A DNA stretch of 64,000 nucleotides from Desulfomonile tiedjei (GCA_016212925.1 JACRDF010000031.1:124001-188000), one strand, 5' to 3'; counted from the first letter of the stretch, positions 33,702 through 42,197 are shown. Notes: generated by a model not told the origin, from the sequence alone. Numbers and translations are program-made.

Positions 33702-35423
33702 ATGATCAAGGCCAGAATACCCCCGGAGACCTCGGACGAGGATGTCAAATCATTGGACAAGATGTACCGGGAATTCACATGGGCCGACATGGAACAGGAG
33801 TTTACCTGGCAGCAGACTGGAGAACTCAACATTGCCCATGAAGCCGTAGATCGGTGGGCAAAGAATAGAGACAGACGCGACCGAAAGGCCCTGGTTTTTG
33901 AAAAGGCCGGAACGGTGCGGGAGTTCAGCTATCTCGACTTACGGGACAGTTCTTGCCAGTGGGCCAATTTACTGATCGAATGCGGGTTCGCGGAGGGCGA
34001 CCGCCTATTCATATTCCTGCCCAACTGTCCCGAAATCTATTTCGTGATGATTGCTTGCGCACGTATCGGGGTTATTTTCTGCCCACTGTATCCGACTCTG
34101 AGGTACGACGAGATCGAGGTGCGGCTTCAAAATTCGAAGCCCAAAGGAATAGTCACGCACCCGGACCTGCTCGAAAAGCTTCCTGCATACGCCCTGGGCG
34201 GGGTGGAGCATGTTTTGCTTACGGAAGGGCCTGCCACAGGGACGCTTCCGGGCAAAATCATAGTGCCGGAACGCCTCGAACAATTGCCGAAAAGAAGTAT
34301 CATACGATGGGTTCGCGGGACCACGCCGCTCTATCTGATCTATACATCGGGCTCGACAGGGCCGCCCAAAGGCGTGGTCCACGCGCATCAGGACATGTTG
34401 GGACAGTTGATGACTGCAAGGTATGTCCTCGGCGTCACTGAAGCCTCCCGCGTCTGGACCGACGGCAATCCCGGGTGGATAGCAGCAGCGGTTTACGGGT
34501 CTTTTGCGCCGTGGTTGTGCGGAGCAACCGTGGTGATTCAGGGCGACCCGTCATCGGCTTCGACCTTGTACAGGACCTTGGAAAAGCATCGGGTCACTAT
34601 ATGGTTCACTACGCCGCGAACCGTCACCAGGTTGATGGAGGCCGGGGAAGACCTGCCTGGCAGGTACGATCTATCAAGCCTGCTCCACATAGCCACTGCC
34701 GGCGAAACGCTCAGCCCGGACCAGTTCTACTGGGCAAGGAAGGTCTTAAACCGCTCCCCGCACGACACCTGGTGGATGACTGAAACAGGCATGATTTGCA
34801 TAGCTAATTTCTCCGCAACGAGCATAAAACCCGGCAGCATGGGACGGGCTGTTCCGGGCGTGGAAGTCGCGGTTCTGGACGAAAAGGGCGAACCGCTTCC
34901 TCCGCTTGCCATGGGGGAATTGGCTCTGAAGCCGGGATGGCCTTCCATGCTGACCGGCATCTGGCAGGACCCGCCGCGTTATCAAGCCTATTTCCGTCAC
35001 CGAGGCTGGTTCCTTACAGGAGACATGGTTACGAGAGACGATGACGGGTACTTTTACCATGAAGGCCGAAACGACGACCTCATAAGGGTCGGCGAAACCC
35101 TCATCGGACCTTATGAAATCGAGCAGGTGCTCATGATGCACCCGGCTGTCGAAGAAGCCGCGGCAATTTCGCTCGGCTCAGCCTCTGCCAAAACATGCGT
35201 AAAGGCGTTCGTATCCATAAGACAGGACTTCCCCTCGTCAGCGAGGCTCAACCATGAGATCAAGACGTTCGTGAAGGCCAATTTCTCCCCGGAGTTGCCC
35301 TTGACTGAGGTAGTGTTTCTCGACGAACTCCCGAAGACTCATTCCGGAAAGCTGCTCCGACGAGTGCTCCGCGCCCGCGAACTTGGCCTCCCCAGCGGCG
35401 ATACATCGAAGCTGAAGGAATGA
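33702..35423 (+). CDS. AMP-forming acyl-CoA synthetase, AcsA-like
   Basis: A 573-residue adenylate-forming ligase, similar in length and plan to Bacillus AcsA and shorter than the Acs upstream. Seen: YTSGSTGPPKGVVHAHQ (P-loop), DTWWMTETGMICIANF, WFLTGDMVTRDDDGYFYHEGRNDD, and PKTHSGKLLRRVLR with the acetylatable Lys. ATG 33702 follows GAGGA by seven bases. It is the last gene of the acs-GNAT-acuC cluster; because it keeps the modification-site Lys, the acetyltransferase/deacetylase pair may act on both ligases. Acetate, propionate or another short acyl substrate cannot be told apart here. Confidence 0.9.
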   Translation: MIKARIPPETSDEDVKSLDKMYREFTWADMEQEFTWQQTGELNIAHEAVDRWAKNRDRRDRKALVFEKAGTVREFSYLDLRDSSCQWANLLIECGFAEGDRLFIFLPNCPEIYFVMIACARIGVIFCPLYPTLRYDEIEVRLQNSKPKGIVTHPDLLEKLPAYALGGVEHVLLTEGPATGTLPGKIIVPERLEQLPKRSIIRWVRGTTPLYLIYTSGSTGPPKGVVHAHQDMLGQLMTARYVLGVTEASRVWTDGNPGWIAAAVYGSFAPWLCGATVVIQGDPSSASTLYRTLEKHRVTIWFTTPRTVTRLMEAGEDLPGRYDLSSLLHIATAGETLSPDQFYWARKVLNRSPHDTWWMTETGMICIANFSATSIKPGSMGRAVPGVEVAVLDEKGEPLPPLAMGELALKPGWPSMLTGIWQDPPRYQAYFRHRGWFLTGDMVTRDDDGYFYHEGRNDDLIRVGETLIGPYEIEQVLMMHPAVEEAAAISLGSASAKTCVKAFVSIRQDFPSSARLNHEIKTFVKANFSPELPLTEVVFLDELPKTHSGKLLRRVLRARELGLPSGDTSKLKE

Positions 35424-35496
35424 ATGAAATATTGATTGATTGCCGGTATAAATTTTAAAGGATGCGCGATTGGGGCTGGTAGGCGGCACCGAAGAC

Positions 35497-35558
35497 GGCG
35501 GGCACGGCCCGCCCTACGTGTGTGATAGGCTTATGCTGTAGGGCGGACCGTGTCCGCC
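35497..35558. repeat. GTAGGG-type palindrome pair
   Basis: GGCGGGCACGGCCCGCCCTA (35497-35516, then C) and the inverted partner starting GTAGGGCGGACCGTGTCCGC (35538-35557) face each other across 20 bases. Related copies lie at 40394-40458, 48268-48333, 49149-49169 and 55287-55360. Confidence 0.7.
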
Positions 35559-35572
35559 GTCCTAGCCTGGCT

Positions 35573-35662
35573 GGATGTGGTGAGCGAAGCGAACCGCGTC
35601 GCTCGTGCACAAATAGCCGGGCAACGGAATGATGCGGTTCCCGTTGGTTACTCAATCCTACG
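35573..35662 (+). repeat. ~90-bp direct repeat, left copy
   Basis: Begins GGATGTGGTGAGCGAAGCGA, contains CACAAATAGCCGGGCAACG and GATGCGGTTCCCGTTGGT, and ends CAATCCTACG. It matches 36409-36499 at most positions in the same orientation, so the two copies bracket the MNT-HEPN pair. Confidence 0.8.
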
Positions 35663-35706
35663 CGCTTGGAAACGAATTTGCATCAAATGTGATAGGTTGG
35701 GTTGTC

Positions 35707-36021
35707 ATGGAGAGAAAAGAACTCGAAGCCATTGCACAAAAAATCGCTGAAAGATTCCAGCCCGTGAGGATTGTGGTCTTTGGAAGCCACGCGAGGGGAG
35801 AAGCCGGCGAGGACAGCGATCTTGATCTTTTTGTGGAAATGGAAAGCGATCAGCGCCCACCGGAGAGGGCGATCGAGGTAAGCGCCATTTTCGGCCTTCG
35901 TCAATGGCCTCTGGATGTGGTCGTCTATACGCCGGAAGAGGTGGAGCGTCTGAGGAAGGTCCGAGGTACCCTTTTGTCCATTATTGAGGCCGAAGGGGAG
36001 GTGCTTTATGAGCGCCCCTGA
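35707..36021 (+). CDS. MNT-type nucleotidyltransferase antitoxin
   Basis: A 104-residue minimal nucleotidyltransferase with the Pol-beta-type signature FGSHARGEAGEDSDLDLFVE and a third acidic residue in PLDVVVYT. In MNT-HEPN systems this protein neutralises its HEPN partner, in known cases by adenylylating it. ATG 35707 is preferred to the upstream frame opening at 35629, which runs back into the repeat. It overlaps the HEPN gene by 14 bases, showing translational coupling. Confidence 0.88.
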   Translation: MERKELEAIAQKIAERFQPVRIVVFGSHARGEAGEDSDLDLFVEMESDQRPPERAIEVSAIFGLRQWPLDVVVYTPEEVERLRKVRGTLLSIIEAEGEVLYERP

Positions 36022-36409
36022 GACCAACTATTCGGCGTGGCTCGTAAAGGCAGAAAACGATTTCCTTAACATGGAAAACAACCTGCAAGCGGCTCAGGTG
36101 CCCTGGGACACAGTCTGTTTCCACGCCCAGCGGGCAGCTGAGAAGCTCCTCAAAGGGTTTTTGGTTCATCAGGGACAAGCGCCGACACGAACACACGACC
36201 TGGTCGCCTTGCTTGCGAGATCTGTTCAGTTCGAAAGTGGTTTAAATGTAATGGAGGAAGATTGTCGCAGGCTTTCTGCTTATGCAGTAGGGTCGCGATA
36301 CCCGGACGATCTGTTCGAGCCGACCAAAGAAGATGCTTTGGCTATGCTTGAAGCAGCGCGGAGAGTCCGTGAACAAGTCTTGAAGCGCCTGCCCGGTTGT
36401 CCGCGGTAG
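36008..36409 (+). CDS. HEPN-domain toxin of an MNT-HEPN pair
   Basis: A 133-residue all-helical HEPN protein: YSAWLVKAENDFLNMENNL, FHAQRAAEKLLKGFLVHQG, TRTHDLVALL and SRYPDDLF, the order seen in MNT-associated HEPN proteins. ATG 36008 follows GGAGG by six bases inside the MNT gene. The stop codon TAG (36407-36409) touches the right copy of the flanking repeat. RNase activity is assumed from the family; a strict R-x4-6-H motif is not evident, so a non-nuclease HEPN is possible. Confidence 0.88.
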   Translation: MSAPETNYSAWLVKAENDFLNMENNLQAAQVPWDTVCFHAQRAAEKLLKGFLVHQGQAPTRTHDLVALLARSVQFESGLNVMEEDCRRLSAYAVGSRYPDDLFEPTKEDALAMLEAARRVREQVLKRLPGCPR

Positions 36410-36499
36410 GATGCGGTGAGCGAAGCGAACGGCATCGATCGAGCACAAATAGCCGGGCAACGCGACCGATGCGGTTCCCGTTGGTCACCGCATCCTACG
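36409..36499 (+). repeat. ~90-bp direct repeat, right copy
   Basis: Begins GGATGCGGTGAGCGAAGCGA at the HEPN stop codon and ends GCATCCTACG. It is the same-orientation partner of 35573-35662, and its own ends (GTAGGATGCGGTGA and TCACCGCATCCTAC) are an inverted repeat. Confidence 0.8.
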
Positions 36500-36609
36500 G
36501 GCTCATGCCATCGTTCCATGGCTCTCTCCAGCATTCAGGGGACACCGTTAATTTAGGGGACGCAATGCCAATTTGTTTCGGTAACTGAGTTCCTCGTCCG
36601 GTTTCAGCG

Positions 36610-38232
36610 CTATTTCTTACCAGCCCGGAGGACGGGCTGGCCTTTTTTCACCTGGACTTCCAAGACCTTGGCTTCGCCGGAGCTTATCTTGACGTTGGGG
36701 ATTGTTCTCTTGGATGCTGCCAATCCGGCAACTTGAGGAAGGGTGATGGTGTAGGAACCCGGAGGAAGCGTGATTTCCTCCTCGAGGGCGGTGTTGAAAA
36801 CGGCCTTGTCGCCTTTGATTTCAATTCGTTCAAAAACTTTTGTTTTGAGAGTCTTGCCGTATCGGGCAAGCGTCTGATCGAGATCGGCAGGCTTTTCAAC
36901 CTTTAGGAACAAACCGCGGCCTTTCTTGGCCAAAGCTGAATACGTTCCTTCTCTCTTCTTGGCCATTGCAAAAGCAATAACGTCCAGTATGGTCTGGCCC
37001 TGCCCTGCCCGCTGATCCAACGCGTGCAAGACCTCTTTCACAGTGCATTTCCCGGAACCGCTCGTCAGGAGCAATACGCGGGGGGCCAAGTCCTTGAGTC
37101 CTGTGAGGTCCTTTTTCATTGCATAGGCAGCGGCCGCGCAAACATTGGTCTGTCCACCAGGGTTAATGTTTTCAAGCTTCTCCTTGAGTCCTTTGAATGG
37201 GTGGTCGGCCCAGTCATACAGCATATGGCTCATGCACGGAGCAGCGTCCGCTTTCTTGGTCCCCTCGGCTTTGGTGCAAAGAAAATCCCTGACCGCCAAT
37301 CTCGAACCTGGAGTGACAGCCTCGGGCAGCCTGCTCACCAGAGCGGAGGCAGCTCCCATCTTATTAGGCTCCCATGACTTGGACTTTTTGCCCATTGCCG
37401 CGGAATCGTCGAGGATGACCATCAGCCCCCATTTGGCCAAGGTGCCGGAATAGTTCTGAACTTTTACCACCAGAGAGCCCGGCAATTGGAATTGTTCAGA
37501 CTTGGCCTGGTCCGCTGGCTCAGGCGGCTTGGTTTGCGCGGCGGTCTGAGGCGCCGGTTCTTTCTGCTTGGCCGCACCGTCTTCAACCTTTGCCTGCTCA
37601 CCGGCCTGAGGCCCGGAAGGAGCTACAGCGGTCGCTTCACCGCCTTTGGGTTCCTTATCGGGTTCAGCCTTGGCCTCTTGAGTTTTGGTTTCACCGCGCC
37701 TTTTCTTCCGGCCCGGCTTTTCTTGCGGTGCTGGTTCGCCCGGCCCTCGGCTCACTATGACTGGTGTCTCGACCGCCTTGGCGCCTGACGTTCCCGGTCC
37801 AGGAGCGGGTACAACTGCCGACTCGGCCCCGAGCGGGGGGGCAAGTGAGGCCGGCGAACCGGGCGGGCACGACTTGGGCTTCTTGTCCGGGTCGGATGCC
37901 GCAGATTTATCGAAAGCGGGGAACAGGACCTTCGAGGGATCAACAGGGCTTCGGCCAAGATCGGCCAAAAGTTGTGCAGATGAGATTGAATTATCGGGAG
38001 ACAATCTGTTCAAAGCCGGGGTCAGTTCGGCGGCAGACCCTAAAGGACCTTGAGTGCCCACGAATCGGTGGAGCAACCCCGACTGATAAACTGCAAAAAA
38101 GGCCGCGGCCAGCACAACTATTGACACCAGGATTTTGACCGTCGAAGAACGACTTGCCGGCGGTGGGGGGGGAGAGGCGGCTTTCTTCTGGTCTTCCGGC
38201 TGTTGCTGGCTGTTCTGGCTTTGATCAGGCAT
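36610..38232 (-). CDS. membrane-anchored von Willebrand factor A-like protein
   Basis: A 540-residue protein. Helix ~30-52 (STVKILVSIVVLAAAFFAVY) anchors it after a Pro/Gln-rich cytoplasmic start, followed by ~190 residues of Pro/Ala/Lys-rich linker and a VWA-like domain (~255-435). The metal site is degenerate: WGLMVILDDSAAMGKKSK has Asp-x-Ser-x-Ala rather than DxSxS, while GGQTNVCAAAAYA replaces the usual TxLGxA region. A C-terminal beta domain (ITLPPGSYTITLPQV) follows. ATG 38232 lies 19 bases from the 3' end of rnpB on the same strand, so it may be expressed by read-through. Function unknown. Confidence 0.75.
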   Translation of the reverse strand: MPDQSQNSQQQPEDQKKAASPPPPPASRSSTVKILVSIVVLAAAFFAVYQSGLLHRFVGTQGPLGSAAELTPALNRLSPDNSISSAQLLADLGRSPVDPSKVLFPAFDKSAASDPDKKPKSCPPGSPASLAPPLGAESAVVPAPGPGTSGAKAVETPVIVSRGPGEPAPQEKPGRKKRRGETKTQEAKAEPDKEPKGGEATAVAPSGPQAGEQAKVEDGAAKQKEPAPQTAAQTKPPEPADQAKSEQFQLPGSLVVKVQNYSGTLAKWGLMVILDDSAAMGKKSKSWEPNKMGAASALVSRLPEAVTPGSRLAVRDFLCTKAEGTKKADAAPCMSHMLYDWADHPFKGLKEKLENINPGGQTNVCAAAAYAMKKDLTGLKDLAPRVLLLTSGSGKCTVKEVLHALDQRAGQGQTILDVIAFAMAKKREGTYSALAKKGRGLFLKVEKPADLDQTLARYGKTLKTKVFERIEIKGDKAVFNTALEEEITLPPGSYTITLPQVAGLAASKRTIPNVKISSGEAKVLEVQVKKGQPVLRAGKK

Positions 38233-38250
38233 CTTTTCCCCCTTGGGGAG

Positions 38251-38614
38251 TCTGGGGCGGGCAGTAAGCCGAATCCTGTTTCCGGAAAAACCGGACGGCG
38301 ATCATTCCTCTAGGACGACGGTTACCCGCCGTCTCGAGCGACCTACCCGGAAGCTTCGGACGGGCCGTCCTCCAACGCTTCCCTATTTGGTCTTGCTCCT
38401 GATGGGGTTTACCTGGCTTCTCGTGTTACCACGGGAACCGGTGAGCTCTTACCTCACCCTTTCACCCTTACCTCCGGTTGCCCGAAGGCGGTCTACTTTC
38501 TGTGGCACTTTCCTTGGGGTTACCCCCACCGGGTGTTACCCGGCATCCTGCCCTGCGGAGTTCGGACTTTCCTCCCGCGCTCTTTCGCGCCGGCGATCGC
38601 CTTGCCGCCCCAGA
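38251..38614 (-). ncRNA. rnpB: RNase P RNA, bacterial class A
   Basis: The minus strand carries the diagnostic RNase P RNA sequences: the 5' core GAGGAAAGTCCGAACTCC, the ACAGAAAGTAGACCGCC block, AGAGGAATGATCGCCGTCC near the 3' side, and CAGGATTCGGCTTACTGCCC at the 3' end. The ends pair to form P1 (38605-38614 with 38251-38260, CCGCCCCAGA/TCTGGGGCGG), which sets the boundaries. It processes tRNA 5' ends. Protein-like frames antisense to it are spurious. A promoter is visible upstream, and the VWA gene follows closely. Confidence 0.96.
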
Positions 38615-38622
38615 CAATGCGC

Positions 38623-38651
38623 CTTATATGATAATCAAATCAAAAAAGCAA
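38623..38651 (-). promoter_or_regulatory. rnpB promoter
   Basis: On the minus strand TTGCTT (38646-38651) and TATAAG (38623-38628) are separated by 17 bases, and the -10 lies eight bases before the P1 strand of rnpB, as expected for a sigma-70 type promoter. Confidence 0.65.
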
Positions 38652-38744
38652 GCAATCAGAGCTTCTCCAGAAAAGCCTTGAAATACGCGACATTGTGTTA
38701 TAGCATTAAACGTGTTTTTAAGTTCTTGCTAAAGGAACCGATCT

Positions 38745-40262
38745 ATGAGCAAGTATAGAGCTGCCGTCGGCTTCCTTCTTTGTGCAGCATCCCTCCTTTC
38801 AGCCTCTCAGGTTTCGGCCGCGTTGCCGGATTTACTAAGGGAACGCAATTTCACCGTCTATCCGGCGCCCTGCCCTGCCAACGATATGGTCCTCCAGAAT
38901 GTGAAGGGAGGAATGATCAACCTCTCGGGTCTTCGCGGCAAAATCGTCATCCTTAATTTTTGGAAAATCGACTGCCCGCCATGTTCCGCGGAAAAAGCCA
39001 TTTTGGAAAGAATTCATCGCAAGTATGCGGCGCGGGGTTTGGAAATCATAGCCGTAAATCTCTTCGACACTGGAGACAGGCTGAAGTCGTACTGCCAGAG
39101 CGGCCATTTCGGCTTTACCTTCGCTTTCGATCCAGAGAACCGCTTTACCGTGCGGAAGCAAAACCTGCCGTCAGGTGTGCCGACAAGCTTTGTGGTCAAT
39201 TCGAAATCCGAGGCCATTTACGAAATTCCGGGAGTCCCGACCACGTACGTGATCAACAGAAAGGGCGAGGTCGTAGGCAACTCCGTTGGAATGGTGAATT
39301 GGGAAGAGCCGCCTTTTGCAGAATTTTTGGAGTCCCTGCTTGGGCCCGCGGCCCAAACCGTAGCCCAGAATACCCGAGATTTTTCCAGGTCTGCTGGACA
39401 GGGTGGACAGCCACTGCAGATGAATCAGGGCTCGCCTCCTCCTACCAGCACGCTGTTGGCTCCGGGGCAAGGATATGCGCCGGTCGTTCAAGGGCCGTCG
39501 GCCGGCCAAACATTTTCGCCTCTGCCCTTTCAACCGCAAGGGACGCCGCCGGGAATGGGACAACCGGTGCCCGCGCCACCGATTGCACCGCCGGCTTCGG
39601 GGCTCGTCCCAAGCCAGCCCGGAGAAAGACCGCAGACCGCAAAACCTGGGCCGGCAGGCCCAGCCGGCAAGAAGGCACAGGCTACCAAACCCGGAAAGGC
39701 CGCGACACCTCAAGCTAAGACTGGCTCAACCAAGGCCGTTTCCGCATCTCCAATGGGCCCAGGGCTGAAAACCCCCGGTCCTGGAGCGACGGGCCAGATG
39801 CCTGTGGGCGGCATGGCGCCGGTCCCTCCGCCCGCGCCGCTTGGCGCGGCCACTCCTACACCCCAGGGTGGCGCTTACCTTCCGCCTCTTCCTCCCGCCC
39901 TACCTTACATCCCGGGTCGCTCTCAGGCATCGAGCCCGCCTGTGACCCCGGACGACCAGGGAAACGTGATGGCCAGAATACCTGGATACGATCAAGGTGG
40001 GTATGGCGGCGGCGGTGCTCCGCCTGCAGGCATGGGAAGCGCATTGCCTCCTGCGCAACCGGTCACTGGGCGCAACCCCATTGGCGGATTCATTCTCGAA
40101 TCCTTCGGCACAGGCCGTCCGCCAGCCACCCAACAACCGGGAGTGCAACCCGCTGCGCCGGAAGCCCCTCCTTCCTCTATCTTCGGTCAGTTGAACCAGG
40201 ACATTCAAGCGCTGGGAGGAGGGATAAGAGATACCTTTTACAGGGTGCTTCCGGGAAGATAA
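38745..40262 (+). CDS. exported TlpA-like thioredoxin-fold protein with Pro/Gly-rich tail
   Basis: A 505-residue exported protein; ATG 38745 follows AAAGGA by eight bases and starts a signal peptide (GFLLCAASLLSASQVSA). Residues ~38-200 are a TlpA/ResA-type thiol-disulfide domain with the redox pair in NFWKIDCPPCSAEKAIL and a cis-Pro strand. That strand region occurs twice in tandem (GVPTSFVVNSKSEAIY then GVPTTYVINRKGEVV), an internal duplication. The last ~300 residues are Pro, Gly, Gln and Ala rich and of low complexity. Role is probably periplasmic thiol chemistry; the tail may bind peptidoglycan or proteins (speculative). It is divergent from rnpB. Confidence 0.82.
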   Translation: MSKYRAAVGFLLCAASLLSASQVSAALPDLLRERNFTVYPAPCPANDMVLQNVKGGMINLSGLRGKIVILNFWKIDCPPCSAEKAILERIHRKYAARGLEIIAVNLFDTGDRLKSYCQSGHFGFTFAFDPENRFTVRKQNLPSGVPTSFVVNSKSEAIYEIPGVPTTYVINRKGEVVGNSVGMVNWEEPPFAEFLESLLGPAAQTVAQNTRDFSRSAGQGGQPLQMNQGSPPPTSTLLAPGQGYAPVVQGPSAGQTFSPLPFQPQGTPPGMGQPVPAPPIAPPASGLVPSQPGERPQTAKPGPAGPAGKKAQATKPGKAATPQAKTGSTKAVSASPMGPGLKTPGPGATGQMPVGGMAPVPPPAPLGAATPTPQGGAYLPPLPPALPYIPGRSQASSPPVTPDDQGNVMARIPGYDQGGYGGGGAPPAGMGSALPPAQPVTGRNPIGGFILESFGTGRPPATQQPGVQPAAPEAPPSSIFGQLNQDIQALGGGIRDTFYRVLPGR

Positions 40263-40584
40263 TCCAGCGGCTTTGAAACAGGTCGGCCGGAAATTGGCCC
40301 TCATATCTATTCCCAGTTTTTTTGTCCGAATCACGTGCGGGCTATTGTGAGGAGCCCTCGACTTCCACCATCTCCGCTTTCAAGATTTGTATTGCGGCGG
40401 GCATGGCCCGCCCTACAGGAGGCGTGTCATCCAATCGTAGGGCGGGCTGCGCTCGCCGAGTGTATGAGTCAGCGATAGGCTTGACTTCGCCACCCTGTCG
40501 GACAAAGATTTTGACAACTGCTATAATGGGTCGCGGGTCGTTAGACAGGCCGGCCTATGATGGTCAAACGATAATTTGCGGGCG
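40263..40584. other. intergenic region with a palindrome pair
   Basis: About 320 bases between convergent genes. It contains GCGGGCATGGCCCGCCCTAC (40397-40416) facing GTAGGGCGGGCTGCGCTCGC (40437-40456). No gene seen. Confidence 0.6.
40394..40458. repeat. GTAGGG-type palindrome pair
   Basis: Two inverted copies of the GTAGGGCGGGC unit separated by 20 bases, same layout as 35497-35558. Confidence 0.7.
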
Positions 40585-41133
40585 TTAGATAGGTTCCACC
40601 TTTGTCAGCGGGTCCAAACGTACGAGAACAGTTTGATTGAACATCCTGACCGACAGAGCGAGTTGTCTTTCGAGGCGTCGCTTGACCACAACTCCTTCGG
40701 TCCCTTCCAGAGGGCCGGACAGAATTAGGACCCTCCTACCCGGTGTCAATCCGGGCTGGACCAAAAGGTCCTCCCCCGTTTCGATGGCTCGCGCAATTGC
40801 ATTGAGTTCTTCGACAAAGCTTTCCTGATCGTCTACTTTTATTATCCGCACGAATTTCTTGGTGTCGTAGAGCAGGTTGTGCTTTTCCTTGTCCAGTGCG
40901 AAGCAAAGATAGCCACTGAATAGCGGGACCTCAGTTGTTCTTATTCTCTTGAAATAGCCGACTCTGGTCTTCTTGGTATAAAGCGGCAGGTAGTAGCTGA
41001 TCTTCCGGTTGAAGAGGTATGTGGCGACCTGTTTCTCGCAATTCGGTTTCACATGCAGCACCCACCAGTCGCCGATGTCCTCCTCCAAGGGCCTGTCTTC
41101 AGGAAACCGCGCGGGGACGATTTGCTTCTCCAT
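40585..41133 (-). CDS. NusG-family transcription elongation factor paralogue
   Basis: A 182-residue NusG/RfaH-like protein. The N-terminal NGN domain begins at WWVLHVKPNCEKQVATYL and continues through YYLPLYTKKTRV and LFSGYLCFALD; the C-terminal KOW domain shows PGRRVLILSGPLEGTEGVVV. Housekeeping nusG normally lies in the secE-nusG-rplK cluster, which is absent here, so this is a specialised paralogue, likely an antiterminator for a long operon such as surface polysaccharide genes. It ends a minus-strand run with the zinc-ribbon membrane protein and the pseudokinase. Confidence 0.88.
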   Translation of the reverse strand: MEKQIVPARFPEDRPLEEDIGDWWVLHVKPNCEKQVATYLFNRKISYYLPLYTKKTRVGYFKRIRTTEVPLFSGYLCFALDKEKHNLLYDTKKFVRIIKVDDQESFVEELNAIARAIETGEDLLVQPGLTPGRRVLILSGPLEGTEGVVVKRRLERQLALSVRMFNQTVLVRLDPLTKVEPI

Positions 41134-41207
41134 AACAGTCGCTTACCTCCGTCTCCCCAAAAAGCGCCGGACTCGCATTTCATTTGAAGAACCGCGCGTC
41201 GGCCGTC

Positions 41208-42197
41208 TCAAAGCGGCACTTTCCCCTTGTTGGTCAATCGGACTTCCGGCAGTGGGCGAACTTCACGCACTATCCGGTCAATGCTCTCTGAAATACCGCT
41301 AAGTTCCGCCTCAAGGATAGAAGCACTCTTGATCACCGGGCCGTCCAGTCCGCGAAACCATTCTGCCGTGCGGCCGGCAAGTTCGTTGAGTCGAGCAATC
41401 TCTTCTCGCAACGGCCCCTTGTTTTCTTCCTGCTCGGCTAGAACCCGGCGGCTTAGCTCTACACCCGAACTGAGCGCGTCGCTCAGGCGCTGGTAAAGAT
41501 CGCCTCTATCGAAACCTGCGGCAACGGACGCCAATGACTCGGACCTCAGGCGCCTCTGCAAACGGAAGACCGTCTGAACGAGGGTCCTCAGGGCCTCTGA
41601 ATCTTGTGGACTCAATTGTGATATCACGCGGGAGTATTCCTCGGCTATGCGAACCCAGTGTTCAGATTGGCCGCCAAGCCTGACGCCGGACACCAATGGC
41701 TCCACACCGCGGTCCTTTAAGAGTCCTACCGCAGCTGGAGCGCCGACAGCGAGGATGACCATGAGAAGAGCAAACCATCCACCAAAGAGTGCAGCCAGTG
41801 CGAGGCTTACCGCAGACACTGCCAGTCCGGGGTTCCAGATCCACCTGAGCCAGGCCGGCTTTTCTTTAAGGGACTTGACTCGTCCCCGCACCTTAATGGC
41901 TTCCAGGGCCTGGAGGATGCGGTCAGCCGATGCCTCGTCTATTCCTACTATCAAAGTGGCTCGTCCTGATTTGAGCCTTTCCGCCGCGCGAATAGCGTCC
42001 AGTTGCGGGAACCACGCTTTCAGCAAGCTTACCGCTTCGCTGCGGAATCTCTCGGCCGGCACATCGTCAATCTCTATGGCCAGGTCGCCCTCTGACAGCA
42101 CCGCGGGAGAAAGCTTTCCGCAATCCGTGCAAAACGGTGCGCCTTCACGAAACTCGGCGTCGCAGGCCGCGCAGTTATTATTGGGTGCGGTTTTCAT
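41208..42197 (-). CDS. zinc-ribbon membrane protein, function unknown
   Basis: A 329-residue protein. ATG 42197 has GGAGG just upstream; the frame's earlier start at 42257 would overlap the pseudokinase gene end. N-terminal zinc ribbon: CAACDAEFREGAPFCTDCG (two CxxC). Residues ~50-110 are an alpha/beta segment, then two adjacent hydrophobic helices (~118-160), then a ~160-residue helical, charged C-terminal part. No catalytic motif is recognised. It lies between the pseudokinase and the NusG paralogue on one strand; the three may form a regulatory operon. Confidence 0.7.
   Translation of the reverse strand: MKTAPNNNCAACDAEFREGAPFCTDCGKLSPAVLSEGDLAIEIDDVPAERFRSEAVSLLKAWFPQLDAIRAAERLKSGRATLIVGIDEASADRILQALEAIKVRGRVKSLKEKPAWLRWIWNPGLAVSAVSLALAALFGGWFALLMVILAVGAPAAVGLLKDRGVEPLVSGVRLGGQSEHWVRIAEEYSRVISQLSPQDSEALRTLVQTVFRLQRRLRSESLASVAAGFDRGDLYQRLSDALSSGVELSRRVLAEQEENKGPLREEIARLNELAGRTAEWFRGLDGPVIKSASILEAELSGISESIDRIVREVRPLPEVRLTNKGKVPL

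Larger units (their letters stand above)
35424..35706. other. intergenic region with two repeat families
   Basis: Between the acyl-CoA synthetase and the MNT gene lie a GTAGGG-type inverted pair (35497-35558) and one copy of the ~90-bp GGATGTGG repeat (35573-35662). No gene. Confidence 0.6.

Noticed and set aside
38243-38758. 171-codon plus-strand frame
   Set aside because: It is antisense to rnpB, whose conserved core and P1 pairing are clear on the minus strand.
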